64,000 bases of DNA from Burkholderia sp. Bp9143 (lineage in GTDB: Bacteria > Pseudomonadota > Gammaproteobacteria > Burkholderiales > Burkholderiaceae), in NCBI RefSeq assembly GCF_003853645.1, contig NZ_QTPO01000015.1, positions 1 through 64,000 of the forward strand. Reading direction: 5' to 3'. The notes under the pieces were generated by a model. It did not search any database and was not told the origin of the DNA. It saw nothing but the letters and a program-made list of their open reading frames with translations. Of this stretch, positions 16,954-26,364 are shown one piece after another (within the stretch, counting starts at the first letter, position 1; each line of letters opens with the position of its first letter). Both the position numbers and the translations under genes were made by a program.

Positions 16954-18654
16954 TTACGGCACCATCCCCGGCAGCACATAGGCCTGCACGAGCGTGATCA
17001 GGCCGACGATCACCGCGAACAGCAGGCTGTGGCGCACCGTGAAGCGGAACAGCTCCGATTCCTTGCCGACGAGCCCGGTCGCCGCGCACGCGACCGCGAT
17101 CGACTGCGGCGAGATCATCTTCGCGGTCACGCCGCCCGTCGTGTTCGCGGCGACAGCAAGCGTCTCGGGCACGCCGAGCTGGTGCGCGGTCGCTTGCTGC
17201 AGCGAGCAGAACAGTGCGTTCGACGACGTATCCGAGCCGGTCAGGAACACGCCGAGCCAGCCGAGGAACGGCGAGAAGAACGGGAACGCGGCGCCGGTCG
17301 CGGCCAGCATCAGCGCGAGCGTCGACGACATCCCCGAGTAGTTCGCGACGAACGCGAACGCGAGCACGAGGCCGATCGACAGGATCGGGCGCGTGAGGTC
17401 CTTCAGCGTCTCGCCGAACGTGACGAGCGCGTCGCGCGGCTTCATCCGCAACAGCACCATCGAGATCAGCGCGGTCACGAGGATCGCGCTGCCCACCGCC
17501 GACACGAGGTCGATCTTCAGCACCGCTTCGAGTGCCTTCGGCGTCGCGGCGATCGGCGCGGTCTTCACGACGAGCTGGTCGAGCCCCGCCACGTGGAACT
17601 TCAGGACGGTCGACGCGAGCGCGCCGTGCGCGGCGAACAGCGCCTTGAACGGCGCGATGCTCCACACGGTGACGACGGCCGTCAGGATCAGGAACGGCGA
17701 CCACGCGCGCACGGTCTGCGCGAGCGTGTACGGCGACGCCTGGCGGCTCGCGCCCGAACCGTTGCCGCCCGCACCGAACCCCGCGAGCGCTGCGCCGCCG
17801 CCGGACGCGACGAGGCCGCCGGCCGTCTGCTTCGCGCTGCTCGGCTGCCAGACCTTCAGGAACGCGGCCAGCGAAACGAGGCTGACGAGCGACGACGTGA
17901 TGTCCGGCAGCTCGGGCCCGATATGGTTCGACGTGAAGTACTGCGTGATCGCGAAGCTGCCGCCGGCGACGAGCGCGGCCGGCCAGGTCTGCCGCACGCC
18001 GCGCAGCCCGTCCATCATGAACACGAGCCAGAACGGCACCGCGAGCGACAGCAGCGGCAACTGGCGGCCGGCCATCGCACCGATGTGGAACGCGTCAATG
18101 CCCGTCACCTGCCCGGCGACGATGATCGGAATGCCCATCGCGCCGAACGCGACCGGCGCGGTGTTTGCAATCAGACACAGTCCGGCCGCGTGCAGCGGCT
18201 TGAAGCCGAGGCCGACGAGCAGCGCGGCCGTGATCGCGACGGGCGCGCCGAAGCCGGCGGCGCCTTCGAGGAACGCGCCGAACGAGAAGCCGATCAGCAG
18301 CATCTGCAGCCGCTGATCGTCGGTAATCGACAGCACCGACGCGCGGATGATGTCGAACTGGCCGGTCTTCACGACGATCTTGTACAGGAACACGGCCGCG
18401 ACGATGATCCACGCGATCGGCCACAGGCCGTACGCGAAGCCGAAGCCGGCCGCCGCGAGCGCCTGCGGCACGGGCATCCCGTACGCGAGGATCGCGACGC
18501 CGAGTGCCAGCAGCAGCGTGATCGCGGCGGCGACGTGCCCCTTCATCCGCAATGCGGCGAGCGCGACGAAAAAGAAGATGATCGGAATTGCGGCGACTAG
18601 CGCCGACAGCCCGAGGCTGCCGAGCGGCGTGTAGATCTGATGCCAAACCTGCAT
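16954..18654 (-). CDS. lldP: L-lactate permease
   Basis: A 566-residue polytopic transporter of the LctP family with the hallmark [18 protein letters not shown] (around residues 120-140), a region of about 13 hydrophobic segments, and the late motif [20 protein letters not shown]. It imports L-/D-lactate (and glycolate in relatives) across the inner membrane with protons. ATG 18654 is preceded by GGAGGAG seven bases upstream. It is the last gene of the lutA-lutC-lutB-lldP unit, 50 bases after lutB with no terminator between, so uptake and oxidation are probably co-regulated by the divergent LldR-like repressor. Confidence 0.95.
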   Translation of the reverse strand: MQVWHQIYTPLGSLGLSALVAAIPIIFFFVALAALRMKGHVAAAITLLLALGVAILAYGMPVPQALAAAGFGFAYGLWPIAWIIVAAVFLYKIVVKTGQFDIIRASVLSITDDQRLQMLLIGFSFGAFLEGAAGFGAPVAITAALLVGLGFKPLHAAGLCLIANTAPVAFGAMGIPIIVAGQVTGIDAFHIGAMAGRQLPLLSLAVPFWLVFMMDGLRGVRQTWPAALVAGGSFAITQYFTSNHIGPELPDITSSLVSLVSLAAFLKVWQPSSAKQTAGGLVASGGGAALAGFGAGGNGSGASRQASPYTLAQTVRAWSPFLILTAVVTVWSIAPFKALFAAHGALASTVLKFHVAGLDQLVVKTAPIAATPKALEAVLKIDLVSAVGSAILVTALISMVLLRMKPRDALVTFGETLKDLTRPILSIGLVLAFAFVANYSGMSSTLALMLAATGAAFPFFSPFLGWLGVFLTGSDTSSNALFCSLQQATAHQLGVPETLAVAANTTGGVTAKMISPQSIAVACAATGLVGKESELFRFTVRHSLLFAVIVGLITLVQAYVLPGMVP

Positions 18655-18704
18655 GGGTGTCTCCTCCATGGATTTATCGGGGTACGGGTTTGAAAACGAA
18701 TGGT

Positions 18705-20150
18705 CTATTCGGGCTGGCCGCGCGCGCGCAGCAGGTCGGACAGGCTGCGCGGCGCCGGCTCGAGCGGTGTGCGATGCTGCGTCCAGCCCATCTGCTTCGC
18801 CGGCGTCAGCGCGCGCAGCCGCGTCGCGGTCCAGCGGAATGCGCGATACGCGCGCGGATGCGCGAACGCGCCTGACCAGAAGCGCCACACGAGGTCTTCC
18901 GCGCGGTTGTAGTTCGCGCCTTGGCCGCGCAGCGGATGCGCGACGGGTTCGTCGGGCTTGCGGTTCGCCTCGGTACGCAGCCGCACCAGCAGTTGCGGGA
19001 TCGGAATCCGGACCGGGCACACCTCGCCGCATGCGCCGCACAGCGTCGACGCGGTCGGCAGGTCGGCCGTCGCGTCGAGGCCGAGCAGGTGCGGCGAGAT
19101 GATCTTGCCGATCGGGCCCGGGTAGGTGGTTCCGTATGCGTGGCCGCCGATGCGCGTATAGACGGGGCAGTGGTTCATGCACGCGCCGCAGCGGATGCAT
19201 TGCAGCGTCGCGCGCAGCTGTTCGTCGGCGTAGGCCTGCGTGCGGCCGTTGTCGAGCAGCACGAGATGCAGCTCGCGCGGGCCGTCGCGTTCGCCGTCGC
19301 GGCGCGGACCGGAGATCAGGTTGAAGTAGGTCGTGATCGCCTGGCCGGTGGCCGAACGCGTCAGGAGACTCGATAGCGGCACGATGTGCTCGAGTTTCTC
19401 GACGACCTTCTCGATCCCCATGATCGCGACGTGCGTGTCGGGTACGGTGGTCGACAGCCGGCCGTTGCCTTCGTTCTCGACGAGCCACAGCGTGCCCGTG
19501 TCGGCCGCCGCGAAGTTCACGCCGGACAGGCCGATGTCGGCTTCCGCGAACGCGCGGCGCAGCGCGCGCCGGCCGGTCTGGATCAGCTCGTCGACGTCCT
19601 CCGTGTAGCGCGTGCCCGGGATGTGTTCCTCGAACAGCTCGGCGATGTCGCCGCGCGTCTTGTGGATCGCCGGCATCACGATGTGCGACGGTTTCTCGCC
19701 CGCGAGTTGCACGATGAATTCGCCCATGTCGGACTCGACGCAGTCGACGCCGTGATCCGCGAGGTAATGGTTCAGCTCGATTTCCTCGCTCGCCATCGAC
19801 TTGCCCTTGATCACGCGGCGCGCCTTGTTCGCCTGCGCGATGCCGAGCACGATCGCATTCGCGTCGGCGGCCGTCTCGGCCCAGTGCACGTGCACGCCGG
19901 CCGCGGTGAGCTTTGCCTCCAGCCGTTCGAGCAGCGCGGGCAATTGCGCGAGCGCGTGCTGCCGCACGGCTTCGCCGAGATCGCGCAGTTGTTGCAGTTC
20001 GGTGTCGTCGGGGAACTGGGTCGCGCGCTTGCCCTGCAGGAAGTCCATCGCGCCGCGAAAGCTGCGGCGCAGCGCGGGATCGTCGAGCGCGGCGCGCGCG
20101 CGGGCCTTGAAGTCGCCGGGGGCGACGAATTGCAGCGGTTGGTCGCTCAT
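18705..20150 (-). CDS. lutB: L-lactate dehydrogenase iron-sulfur subunit LutB
   Basis: A 481-residue LutB/YkgF protein. The N-terminal about 300 residues form the DUF162-type domain ([19 protein letters not shown]). Two 4Fe-4S motifs follow, [12 protein letters not shown] near residue 310 and CGACGEVCP near 365. A C-terminal [13 protein letters not shown] tail is common in the family. With LutA and LutC it forms the cytosolic non-flavin L-lactate oxidising complex that yields pyruvate. ATG 20150 overlaps the lutC stop by four bases. All eight cluster cysteines appear intact. Confidence 0.93.
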   Translation of the reverse strand: MSDQPLQFVAPGDFKARARAALDDPALRRSFRGAMDFLQGKRATQFPDDTELQQLRDLGEAVRQHALAQLPALLERLEAKLTAAGVHVHWAETAADANAIVLGIAQANKARRVIKGKSMASEEIELNHYLADHGVDCVESDMGEFIVQLAGEKPSHIVMPAIHKTRGDIAELFEEHIPGTRYTEDVDELIQTGRRALRRAFAEADIGLSGVNFAAADTGTLWLVENEGNGRLSTTVPDTHVAIMGIEKVVEKLEHIVPLSSLLTRSATGQAITTYFNLISGPRRDGERDGPRELHLVLLDNGRTQAYADEQLRATLQCIRCGACMNHCPVYTRIGGHAYGTTYPGPIGKIISPHLLGLDATADLPTASTLCGACGEVCPVRIPIPQLLVRLRTEANRKPDEPVAHPLRGQGANYNRAEDLVWRFWSGAFAHPRAYRAFRWTATRLRALTPAKQMGWTQHRTPLEPAPRSLSDLLRARGQPE

Positions 20151-20872
20151 CGCGGCAGGTCCTGGCAAGCGGTTGCGGTCGGTTCGGCGGCCGGTTCGGT
20201 GACGATCACGACCCAGAGATTGCGCGGCCCGTGCGCGCCGTATGCGAGGGTCTGCTGGATATCGGAGGTCTTCGACGGGCCCGACACCAGCACGACGTTG
20301 GTCGGCATGCCGGCGTGCCAGCACTCCGCGTGCACGGCCGCGTGAAGGTCCGCGTGCAGCGTGTTCGCATGCACGAGCGCGACGTGCAGCGGCGGCACCA
20401 GCGACACCGTGCGTGGCGTGCCGGCATCGGGCGCGAGCACGACGGTGCCGGTCGCCGCGATGCCCGAGCGCGCGACGGTGAAGCCCGCGTCGATCGTGTC
20501 GAACAGCTCGGCTTTCCATGCGTCGATCGGCCGGTCGAACGGTACCGGCGCGACCGCATCGGGCAGCGCCTGAGCGAGCGCCGCGGATTCGGAGCGGGCC
20601 GGGTCGAGCAGCAGGCGGCGCACGCCGGCATCGGCCAGACGCGCGGCAAGCTGCGCGGGCCATGCGTCGGCGGTGGCGCACCAGACTTCCGCGTGCGACG
20701 CGGCGAGCGCGGCCTGCATGGTCTGCGCGAGCGCGTGAGGATCACGGGCGACCGCCGCGCGCCGCGCCGCGTAATGCATGTCGATGCGCGCATCGAGCGC
20801 GGGCGCGGCGCTCACGGCGACGCCGGGGGCGGCGGCGCGCAGGCGCCCGAGGATGGCGTCGCGCGCGCTCAT
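20147..20872 (-). CDS. lutC: Lactate utilization protein LutC
   Basis: A 241-residue LutC/YkgG protein (DUF162/LUD domain). Motifs are [30 protein letters not shown] and the C-terminal [21 protein letters not shown] that is near-invariant in the family. It is the third subunit of the LutABC lactate oxidation system. ATG 20872 overlaps the lutA stop and its own stop overlaps lutB, so the three genes are translationally coupled in the order A-C-B, different from the Bacillus lutABC order. Confidence 0.92.
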   Translation of the reverse strand: MSARDAILGRLRAAAPGVAVSAAPALDARIDMHYAARRAAVARDPHALAQTMQAALAASHAEVWCATADAWPAQLAARLADAGVRRLLLDPARSESAALAQALPDAVAPVPFDRPIDAWKAELFDTIDAGFTVARSGIAATGTVVLAPDAGTPRTVSLVPPLHVALVHANTLHADLHAAVHAECWHAGMPTNVVLVSGPSKTSDIQQTLAYGAHGPRNLWVVIVTEPAAEPTATACQDLPR

Positions 20873-21669
20873 TGCGCGTCTCCGCGCAGCGACGCGGAGC
20901 CGGCAGTGCGGCGCCACAGGAAGCTCGCGAGATGCTCGACGGGGAGCACCGCGCCGGCCTTGTCGGCCGCGTGGCCGATGTTCAGCAGGCAGCCGCAGTC
21001 CGCCGACACGAGCCTGTCGCAGCCTGTCGCGCAGGCCGATGCGACCTTGTCGCGCACCATCGCGCCGGAGATGTCCGGGTGTTTCAGCGAGAACGTGCCG
21101 CCGAAGCCGCAGCATTCCGATTCGCGTTCATGTTCGATGCGCGTGACGCCCGGCAGCGCGTCGACGAGCGCGACGCCGTGCACGCGCGTGCCCATCTCGC
21201 GGCGGGCCGCGCATGACGTGTGCAGCACCACGCGTTCGTCCGGACCCGCGTTGGCGGTGACGGCGTCGAGCCGCACGTCGAGCACATGGACGAGGAATTC
21301 GGCGAGTTCGTAGGTACGTTCCGCGATCGCGCGGGCCTTCGGGCCGCGCACGGGATCGTCGGCGAACAGTGCGGGCCAATGGTGCCGGATCATGCCCGCG
21401 CACGAGCCGGACGGCACGACCACGGGCCACGGCTCGGCGAACAGGTCGAGCTGCGCGGCCGCGACGCGGCGCGCTTCGTCGGGATTGCCGCTGCTGTAGG
21501 CCGGCTGCCCGCAGCAGCTCTGGCCGCGCGGATAGTGGACGGTCAGGCCTTCGCGTTCCAGCAGGCGGACCGCGTCGAGCCCGGCCTCGGGGACGAACAG
21601 GTCGACCAGGCAGGTCGCGAACAGATAGACGTGCGCGGCGGCGGCGGCGGGGTAGTGCCTTTCGTTCAT
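20869..21669 (-). CDS. lutA: Lactate utilization protein LutA (CCG-domain subunit)
   Basis: A 266-residue LutA/YkgE protein with two cysteine-rich CCG domains: SCCGQPAYSSGN near residue 52, SCAGMIRHHW near 90, ESECCGFGGTFSLKHPD near 185 and ADCGCLLNIG near 225. These bind iron-sulfur centres of the heterodisulfide-reductase type. ATG 21669 has GGAG about six bases upstream. It is the first gene of the operon and lies back to back with the GntR regulator, 135 bases apart, with a palindromic operator-like site in between. Confidence 0.93.
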   Translation of the reverse strand: MNERHYPAAAAAHVYLFATCLVDLFVPEAGLDAVRLLEREGLTVHYPRGQSCCGQPAYSSGNPDEARRVAAAQLDLFAEPWPVVVPSGSCAGMIRHHWPALFADDPVRGPKARAIAERTYELAEFLVHVLDVRLDAVTANAGPDERVVLHTSCAARREMGTRVHGVALVDALPGVTRIEHERESECCGFGGTFSLKHPDISGAMVRDKVASACATGCDRLVSADCGCLLNIGHAADKAGAVLPVEHLASFLWRRTAGSASLRGDAQ

Positions 21670-21754
21670 GTCTCGCTCCAGGGGGGGCCGGCCCGGCATG
21701 CGAATGCGGGACGACGATTTCGCTGCATAATTCCCGCGACGGCGCCGCAGCTCA

Positions 21755-21770
21755 AATTGGTTGGGCCAAT
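21755..21770. promoter_or_regulatory. LldR-like operator between lutA and its regulator
   Basis: AATTGGTTGGGCCAAT is an inverted repeat (ATTGG, 5 bases, CCAAT) centred in the 135-base divergent region, 35 bases before the gntR start and 86 bases before lutA. It closely resembles the AATTGG-N5-CCAATT operators reported for LldR in other proteobacteria, differing from the TNGTNNNACNA FCD-GntR core at one position (G for A). Confidence 0.7.
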
Positions 21771-21804
21771 CGGCGCGACGGGTATTCCGGATGGAGAGAC
21801 GGCG

Positions 21805-22521
21805 ATGGCGGCGATGACGGCACGGGGCCGGACCGAAGTGGTGATGCGCAAGATCGAGACGGCGCTGCTCGACGGCACGTGGCCGGCTGGCGCGCGGCTG
21901 CCTGCTGAGCGCGTGCTCGCGCAGCAGTACGGCGTGGCGCGCAATACGGTGCGCGAGGCGACCCAGCGGCTCGTCGCGCGCGGGCTGCTGCAGAGCCGGC
22001 GCGGCGCGGGCGTGTACGTGACGGACCAGTTGCGCGCGGGCATCGCGTCGCCGTGGGGCCAGCTGGTCGCCGACCACCCGGCGCTGCGCGACGACATACT
22101 CGAATTCCGCCGCGTGCTCGAAGGCGCGACCGCGTATTTCGCCGCGCTGCGCGCCGACGCGAACGACCGGCGCCGGATCCGCGCGCTGCTGCGCGAGCTC
22201 GAAACCGCGCACGCGAACGACGACGCGGCCGTCGAGGCGTCTACCGACGCGAAGCTGCACGAGGCGATCGCGCTCGCGTCGCACAACACGATGTTCCTGC
22301 ACCTGCACACGAGCGTGATCGGGATGCTGCGCGAGCACATCTCGATCAACGTCGCGGGGATGACGACACATGACGAGCAGGCGTCCGAGCTGCTGTTGCT
22401 GCAGCACCGGGTGGTCTGCGACGCGATCTGCGCGCATCGGCCCGAGGAGGCACGCACCGCGATGCAGACCCATATCGACTACGTGCGCAGCCACTTCGAG
22501 CGAAGCGACGACGCGTCGTAA
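21805..22521 (+). CDS. lldR: GntR-family transcriptional regulator (FCD subgroup, LldR-like)
   Basis: A 238-residue regulator. The N-terminal winged helix contains LPAERVLAQQYGVARNTVREATQRLVARGLLQSR split over residues 30-65, the GntR signature. The C-terminal FCD ligand domain has metal-binding-type residues (DAKLHEAIALASHN, LQHRVVCDAI, THIDYVRSHF). It is divergent from lutACB-lldP and most likely represses it until lactate binds. ATG 21805 has GGAG about nine bases upstream. Operator-like palindromes occur both in front of the gene and immediately after its stop codon, which suggests autoregulation or looping. Confidence 0.85.
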   Translation: MAAMTARGRTEVVMRKIETALLDGTWPAGARLPAERVLAQQYGVARNTVREATQRLVARGLLQSRRGAGVYVTDQLRAGIASPWGQLVADHPALRDDILEFRRVLEGATAYFAALRADANDRRRIRALLRELETAHANDDAAVEASTDAKLHEAIALASHNTMFLHLHTSVIGMLREHISINVAGMTTHDEQASELLLLQHRVVCDAICAHRPEEARTAMQTHIDYVRSHFERSDDAS

Positions 22522-22522
22522 G

Positions 22523-22536
22523 ATTGGTTGGACCAT
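22523..22536. promoter_or_regulatory. Second LldR-like operator, just downstream of the regulator gene
   Basis: ATTGGTTGGACCAT begins two bases after the gntR stop. Its core TGGTTGGACCA (22525-22535) fits the FCD-GntR consensus TNGTNNNACNA at every fixed position, better than the site upstream. It shares ATTGGTTGG with the upstream site in the same orientation, 768 bases away. It lies 221 bases before the phospholipase D gene. Confidence 0.55.
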
Positions 22537-22756
22537 GGTCGCCGCCGTTCCGCCCGACGGCCGGTCGCGAGCCGTGGGCCGCGGTTCCGGGAGGCCCTCG
22601 CGGGCGGCGCGCATGGCGACGACTGTGCGGCGCCGCTTGCGCCGGCCGCGCGATTGACCGGTTCAGCGGGCGCCCACTAGAATCGGTCGGAACCGCCCGT
22701 CAGCCGCGCGTCGCGGCGATTGCGAAACCCTTGATCCGCCTGTCGAGGAAGCTTCC

Positions 22757-24382
22757 GTGCTCACGTCCTTGATCCGGCGCGTGCCGGCCGCGCTGTCGTG
22801 GCGCGCAGCTGGCCGCCCGGCCCGCGTGCTCGCCGTGTGCGCGCTGCTGTCGCTGGTCGCCGCCTGCGCGACGCATCCACCCGCCACCACGCTCGATCGC
22901 CCCGTCTCCCATGCGTTGTCGGCCGATACCGCGACGCCGCTGCGCGACGCGCTCGCCGCACCTGAAGCCGCGCATCCCGGCCAGTCCGGCTTCCGGCTGC
23001 TGTCCGACGGCGCGACCGCGCTGCAAATGCGCATCGCGCTCGCGCGCGCGGCGACGAAGACGCTCGACATGCAGTACTACATCGCGACCGAGGATACGAC
23101 CGGCAAGCTGCTGCTCGGTGCCGCGCTGTACGCGGCCGATCGCGGCGTGCGCGTGCGGATGCTGGTCGACGACCTGAACTTCCGCGACATCGACCGCATC
23201 ATGGCCGCGCTGAATACGCACCCGAACATCGAGATTCGCGTGTTCAACCCGTTCGGCGCGTCGCAGTACGGGATGGTCGAGCGCACGGCCGACTTCTTCA
23301 CGCGCATCGACAGCTTTACGCGCCGGATGCACAACAAGGCGATGATCGCGGACAACCAGCTCGCGATCGTCGGCGGCCGCAACCTCGGCGACGAATACTT
23401 CAGCGCGAGCCCGACGCTGCAGTTTCGCGATCTCGACGTGCTCGCGGCCGGCCCCATGACGAACGACATCTCGAAGAGCTTCGACGACTACTGGGCGAGC
23501 GCGAGCAGCTATCCGCTGCGCGTGCTGAATCATCAGACGTTCGATCCGAAGTATCTCGACGCGATGCGCGACGAGTTGCGCGACCACTGGCGCAAGAACG
23601 CTGACCCGTACAACGCGAAGCCGCTGAACGCGACGCCGCTCGCGCGGCAGATTGCACGCGACGAACTCTCACTCGTGTGGGCGCCGGCCGAATTCAAGGT
23701 CGACGCGCCGGACAAGGTCGCGCGGCCGACCGACGCGTACGTGAGCCCGCCGATGCAGCGCCTCGTCGAGCTGACGCGCGGCGCGCAGCAGGAATTCCTC
23801 GCGTTCTCGCCGTACTTCGTGCCGCACGACGCGGGCGTGAAGATTCTCGGCGACACGACCGCGCGCGGCGTGCGCGTGGCGATCCTGACCAATTCGCTTG
23901 CCGCGACCGACGCCGTTGCCGTGCAGGCCGGCTACGCGCCGTACCGCGTGCCGCTGCTGCGGCACGGCGTCGAGCTGTACGAATTCAAGGCGCAGCCGGA
24001 GCAGCCGGCTCCGCGGCTGTTCGGCTCGCGCTCACGGGCGAGCCTGCATGCGAAGGCGTACGTGATCGACCGGAAGATCCTCGTGATCGGCTCGCTGAAC
24101 CTCGATCCGCGTTCCGCGCATCTGAATACCGAGCTTGCGCTCGTGATCCACAGCCCGGTGCTCGCGCAGCAGGCCGCGACGATCTTCGCGCGCGTGACGC
24201 AGCCTGACGAAAGCTACCGCGTCACGCTCGCGAAGCAGACGGACGGCGGCTCGCACGCACTCGAATGGACAGGCGTCGACGGCGGTCAGTCGACCACCTA
24301 TCACGTCGATCCGCATGCCGGCCTGATGCGCAATGTGATGACCGGCATCTTCATGCTGCTGCCGGTCGACGACCAGTTGTAA
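22757..24382 (+). CDS. clsC: Phospholipase D-family lipoprotein (ClsC-like cardiolipin synthase)
   Basis: A 541-residue protein with two HKD motifs: HNKAMIADNQ near residue 193 and HAKAYVIDRK near residue 430, each followed by GGRN/GSLN asparagines. The N-terminal signal ends in a lipobox-like LVAAC, so it is probably a lipoprotein. Overall length and layout (AATKTLDMQYYIATEDTTG start, FRDLDVLAAGPM) match ClsC/YmdC, which makes cardiolipin from phosphatidylglycerol and phosphatidylethanolamine. The GTG start at 22757 has GAGGA about 8-12 bases upstream. Alternative: a broader-specificity PLD. It is separated from neighbours by more than 230 bases on both sides. Confidence 0.85.
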   Translation: MLTSLIRRVPAALSWRAAGRPARVLAVCALLSLVAACATHPPATTLDRPVSHALSADTATPLRDALAAPEAAHPGQSGFRLLSDGATALQMRIALARAATKTLDMQYYIATEDTTGKLLLGAALYAADRGVRVRMLVDDLNFRDIDRIMAALNTHPNIEIRVFNPFGASQYGMVERTADFFTRIDSFTRRMHNKAMIADNQLAIVGGRNLGDEYFSASPTLQFRDLDVLAAGPMTNDISKSFDDYWASASSYPLRVLNHQTFDPKYLDAMRDELRDHWRKNADPYNAKPLNATPLARQIARDELSLVWAPAEFKVDAPDKVARPTDAYVSPPMQRLVELTRGAQQEFLAFSPYFVPHDAGVKILGDTTARGVRVAILTNSLAATDAVAVQAGYAPYRVPLLRHGVELYEFKAQPEQPAPRLFGSRSRASLHAKAYVIDRKILVIGSLNLDPRSAHLNTELALVIHSPVLAQQAATIFARVTQPDESYRVTLAKQTDGGSHALEWTGVDGGQSTTYHVDPHAGLMRNVMTGIFMLLPVDDQL

Positions 24383-24628
24383 GGGCCGGAACGGCTCCGG
24401 CCAAACCCGCGATACCGGTGTGCGGGAAAAGGTGATATGGTTGTGCGCGCAACTATATGTGCATCGTGACCGAACCGGCGGACGGCTCGCGCAATCCGGG
24501 CCGGACCGGCGCCGAACGACGCGCCGTACGAGCCGCCACGCCGCACGCGCCGCGTGCGCCGCCAGGAGACGAAGGACGATGCGCGCAGCCGCCCGCGCGG
24601 CCGCGCACGCCCGCAACCGGAGTGCCCC

Positions 24629-25402
24629 ATGCAACGTGTACCGAACCAGCCGTTCACGCGTCCCGCCCGTTTCTCCGAAGCCGAATGGCAGGCGCGTGTG
24701 CAGCTTGCGGCCGCCTACCGGATCTTCGACCATCTCGGCTGGACCGAGCTGATCTATAACCATATCTCGCTGCGCGTGCCGGGCGAGGATGGCCATTTCC
24801 TGATCAACCCGTTCGGGCTCCATTACCGCGAGGTCTGCGCGTCGAACCTCGTGAAGATCGACATCGACGGCAACGTGATCGGCCATTCCGACTGGCCGAT
24901 CAACCCGGCGGGCTTCACGTTCCACAGTGCGATCCATGCGGCGCTGCCCGACGCGCACTGCGTGATGCACGTGCATACGACGCCCACGATGGCCGTGTGC
25001 TGTTCGCGCGACGGGCTGTCGTTCTCGAACTTCTATTCGGCGCAGCTGTACGGGAAGATCGCGTATCACGATTTCGAGGGCATCACCGTGCATCTCGAGG
25101 AGGGGCGGCGCATCGTCGAGAGCGCCGGCGGGCGGCCCGTGCTGCTGCTGCGCAATCACGGGCCCGTGACGATCGGCGCGACGCTCGCGCAAACTTTCTC
25201 GCTGATGTGGCTGCTCAACCGCGCGTGCGAGGTGCAGGTCGCGACCCACGCGATCGGCGACGCACTGCCGATCGCCCCGCCGGTGCTCGAGGGCTGCGTG
25301 CGCGATTCGCTGAATTTCGATCCGAAGCACGGCGCGGGACAGGACGCGTTCGATGCGCTGCAGCGCATCGTCGATCGCATCGACCCCGGCTATCGCGCGT
25401 GA
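24629..25402 (+). CDS. Class II aldolase/adducin family protein
   Basis: A 257-residue class II aldolase-fold protein. Zinc ligands are visible in CVMHVHTTP (two His near residue 112) and LLLRNHGPV (third His near 175), with the Gly-rich DHLGWTELIYNHISLRVP region at residues 33-52 and FHSAIHAALPD. Members act as fuculose/ribulose phosphate aldolases or as decarboxylases; the substrate here is not evident. ATG 24629 has GGAG about 7-10 bases upstream. A tandem 9-bp repeat begins at its stop codon. It is apparently monocistronic. Confidence 0.85.
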   Translation: MQRVPNQPFTRPARFSEAEWQARVQLAAAYRIFDHLGWTELIYNHISLRVPGEDGHFLINPFGLHYREVCASNLVKIDIDGNVIGHSDWPINPAGFTFHSAIHAALPDAHCVMHVHTTPTMAVCCSRDGLSFSNFYSAQLYGKIAYHDFEGITVHLEEGRRIVESAGGRPVLLLRNHGPVTIGATLAQTFSLMWLLNRACEVQVATHAIGDALPIAPPVLEGCVRDSLNFDPKHGAGQDAFDALQRIVDRIDPGYRA

Positions 25403-25452
25403 TGCGGGTGACACGGGAGACACGGGTGATGCGGGCGATGCGGTCGATGCGC
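25399..25452. repeat. Six-unit 9-bp tandem repeat spanning the aldolase stop codon
   Basis: Units are GTGATGCGG, GTGACACGG, GAGACACGG, GTGATGCGG, GCGATGCGG and TCGATGCGC. The first unit contains the TGA stop (25400-25402). Imperfect units suggest an old slippage-prone minisatellite. Confidence 0.6.
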
Positions 25453-25569
25453 GCCGATCGTCGGCGCGAGAGCTGATGCCACGACGGAAGACGAAAGTTG
25501 ATTCGTCATGCTTGGTAAGCATCGACGATGAATGCGCATGACGCTGCCCGCGTGCCGCGCGGCGCGGGC

Positions 25570-25595
25570 AAAAAAAACGCGGCCGGGTGGCCGCG
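25570..25595 (-). terminator. Rho-independent terminator on the minus strand
   Basis: A 7-bp GC stem (25578-25584 and 25589-25595) is followed on the minus strand by T8. On the plus strand the homopolymer precedes the stem, so it cannot terminate the aldolase transcript in the usual way. Confidence 0.65.
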
Positions 25596-25646
25596 TGAAT
25601 ACTCGCAGACTCCTTCGGACGAAGGAAACAAGCAACTGTGAGACGA
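25570..25646 (-). ncRNA. Candidate minus-strand small RNA with its own terminator
   Basis: Reading the minus strand, a TACACT -10-like box (25649-25654) is followed by about 75 bases with no coding potential. These contain a small hairpin (CTTCGTCCGAAG) and end in a textbook terminator: CGCGGCC/GGCCGCG stem (25578-25595), four-base loop, then eight Ts (25570-25577). No minus-strand protein gene exists upstream that this terminator could serve, since the flanking genes are plus-strand. The rest of the 410-base gap 25403-25812 holds the tandem repeat and nothing else recognisable. A -35 box is weak, so the RNA start is approximate. Confidence 0.45.
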
Positions 25647-25812
25647 AGTGTAGCGAAAGGCCGGGCGCGGATTCAGGGCTCCCGCTGCAAAGGTGTCTTC
25701 CAGGTTCCGTCAGGCTGGCGCGCGACGCACGGGGTGCCGGATCGGCGGCGATCGACTACCATCATGGAGCGTCCCCGGCCGGGTGGCGTACCACGTCGAA
25801 CAAGGAGGATTC

Positions 25813-26247
25813 ATGCCGATGCTGCGTTTGCTCCAGGTGGTGTTGCTCGCGGGCGTGCTGGCCGCCGGCAGCGCCGCCGCCGAAACGGTGCGCCTGTCCG
25901 CCAACCTGCAACCGTCGAGCGAAGTGCCGCCTACCGCGACCAAGGGCTCCGGCGCCGTCGATGCGACCTACGACACGGCCACTCACATGCTGCAGTGGTC
26001 GGTGACTTACGAACACCTCACGGGGCCGGCGACCGCCGCGCACTTCCACGGGCCCGCGCCGGTCGGCCAGAACGCCGGCGTGCAGGTGCCGATCCCGAAG
26101 GACGCGCTCGCGAGCCCGATCAAGGGTTCCAGGGAACTCACCGAGGCGCAGGTGACCGACCTGATGGGCGGCAAGTGGTACTTCAACGTGCACACGAAGG
26201 ACCATCCGTCCGGCGAGATCCGCGGCCAGGTGATGCCGGCGAACTGA
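25813..26247 (+). CDS. Secreted CHRD-domain protein
   Basis: A 144-residue protein with a Sec signal peptide (LLQVVLLAGVLAAGSAAA, cleavage near residue 23). A single CHRD domain follows: LSANLQPSSEVPPTATKGSG, LQWSVTYEHLTGPATAAHFH, GPAPVGQNAGV and the terminal NVHTKDHPSGEIRGQVMP, the most recognisable CHRD ending. CHRD domains are found in periplasmic or secreted bacterial proteins of unknown biochemical role. ATG 25813 has AAGGAGGA five bases upstream, one of the strongest ribosome-binding sites in the window. It stands alone between the aldolase and an esterase gene. Confidence 0.85.
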   Translation: MPMLRLLQVVLLAGVLAAGSAAAETVRLSANLQPSSEVPPTATKGSGAVDATYDTATHMLQWSVTYEHLTGPATAAHFHGPAPVGQNAGVQVPIPKDALASPIKGSRELTEAQVTDLMGGKWYFNVHTKDHPSGEIRGQVMPAN

Positions 26248-26364
26248 TGCCGCTGTACCGAGGTAGGCGAACCGGGCATCGGCGTTTGATATAGAGGCTC
26301 GCGTCGAGCGGCGCGGCGACGATCGCACGTACCATCGTCACACTGCGATGACGGAGTATGTTCG

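Noticed and set aside
25563-25577. A GC hairpin followed by A8 after the aldolase, considered as its terminator
   Set aside because: On the plus strand the run is A, not T; only the neighbouring stem read on the minus strand has the stem-then-T order.
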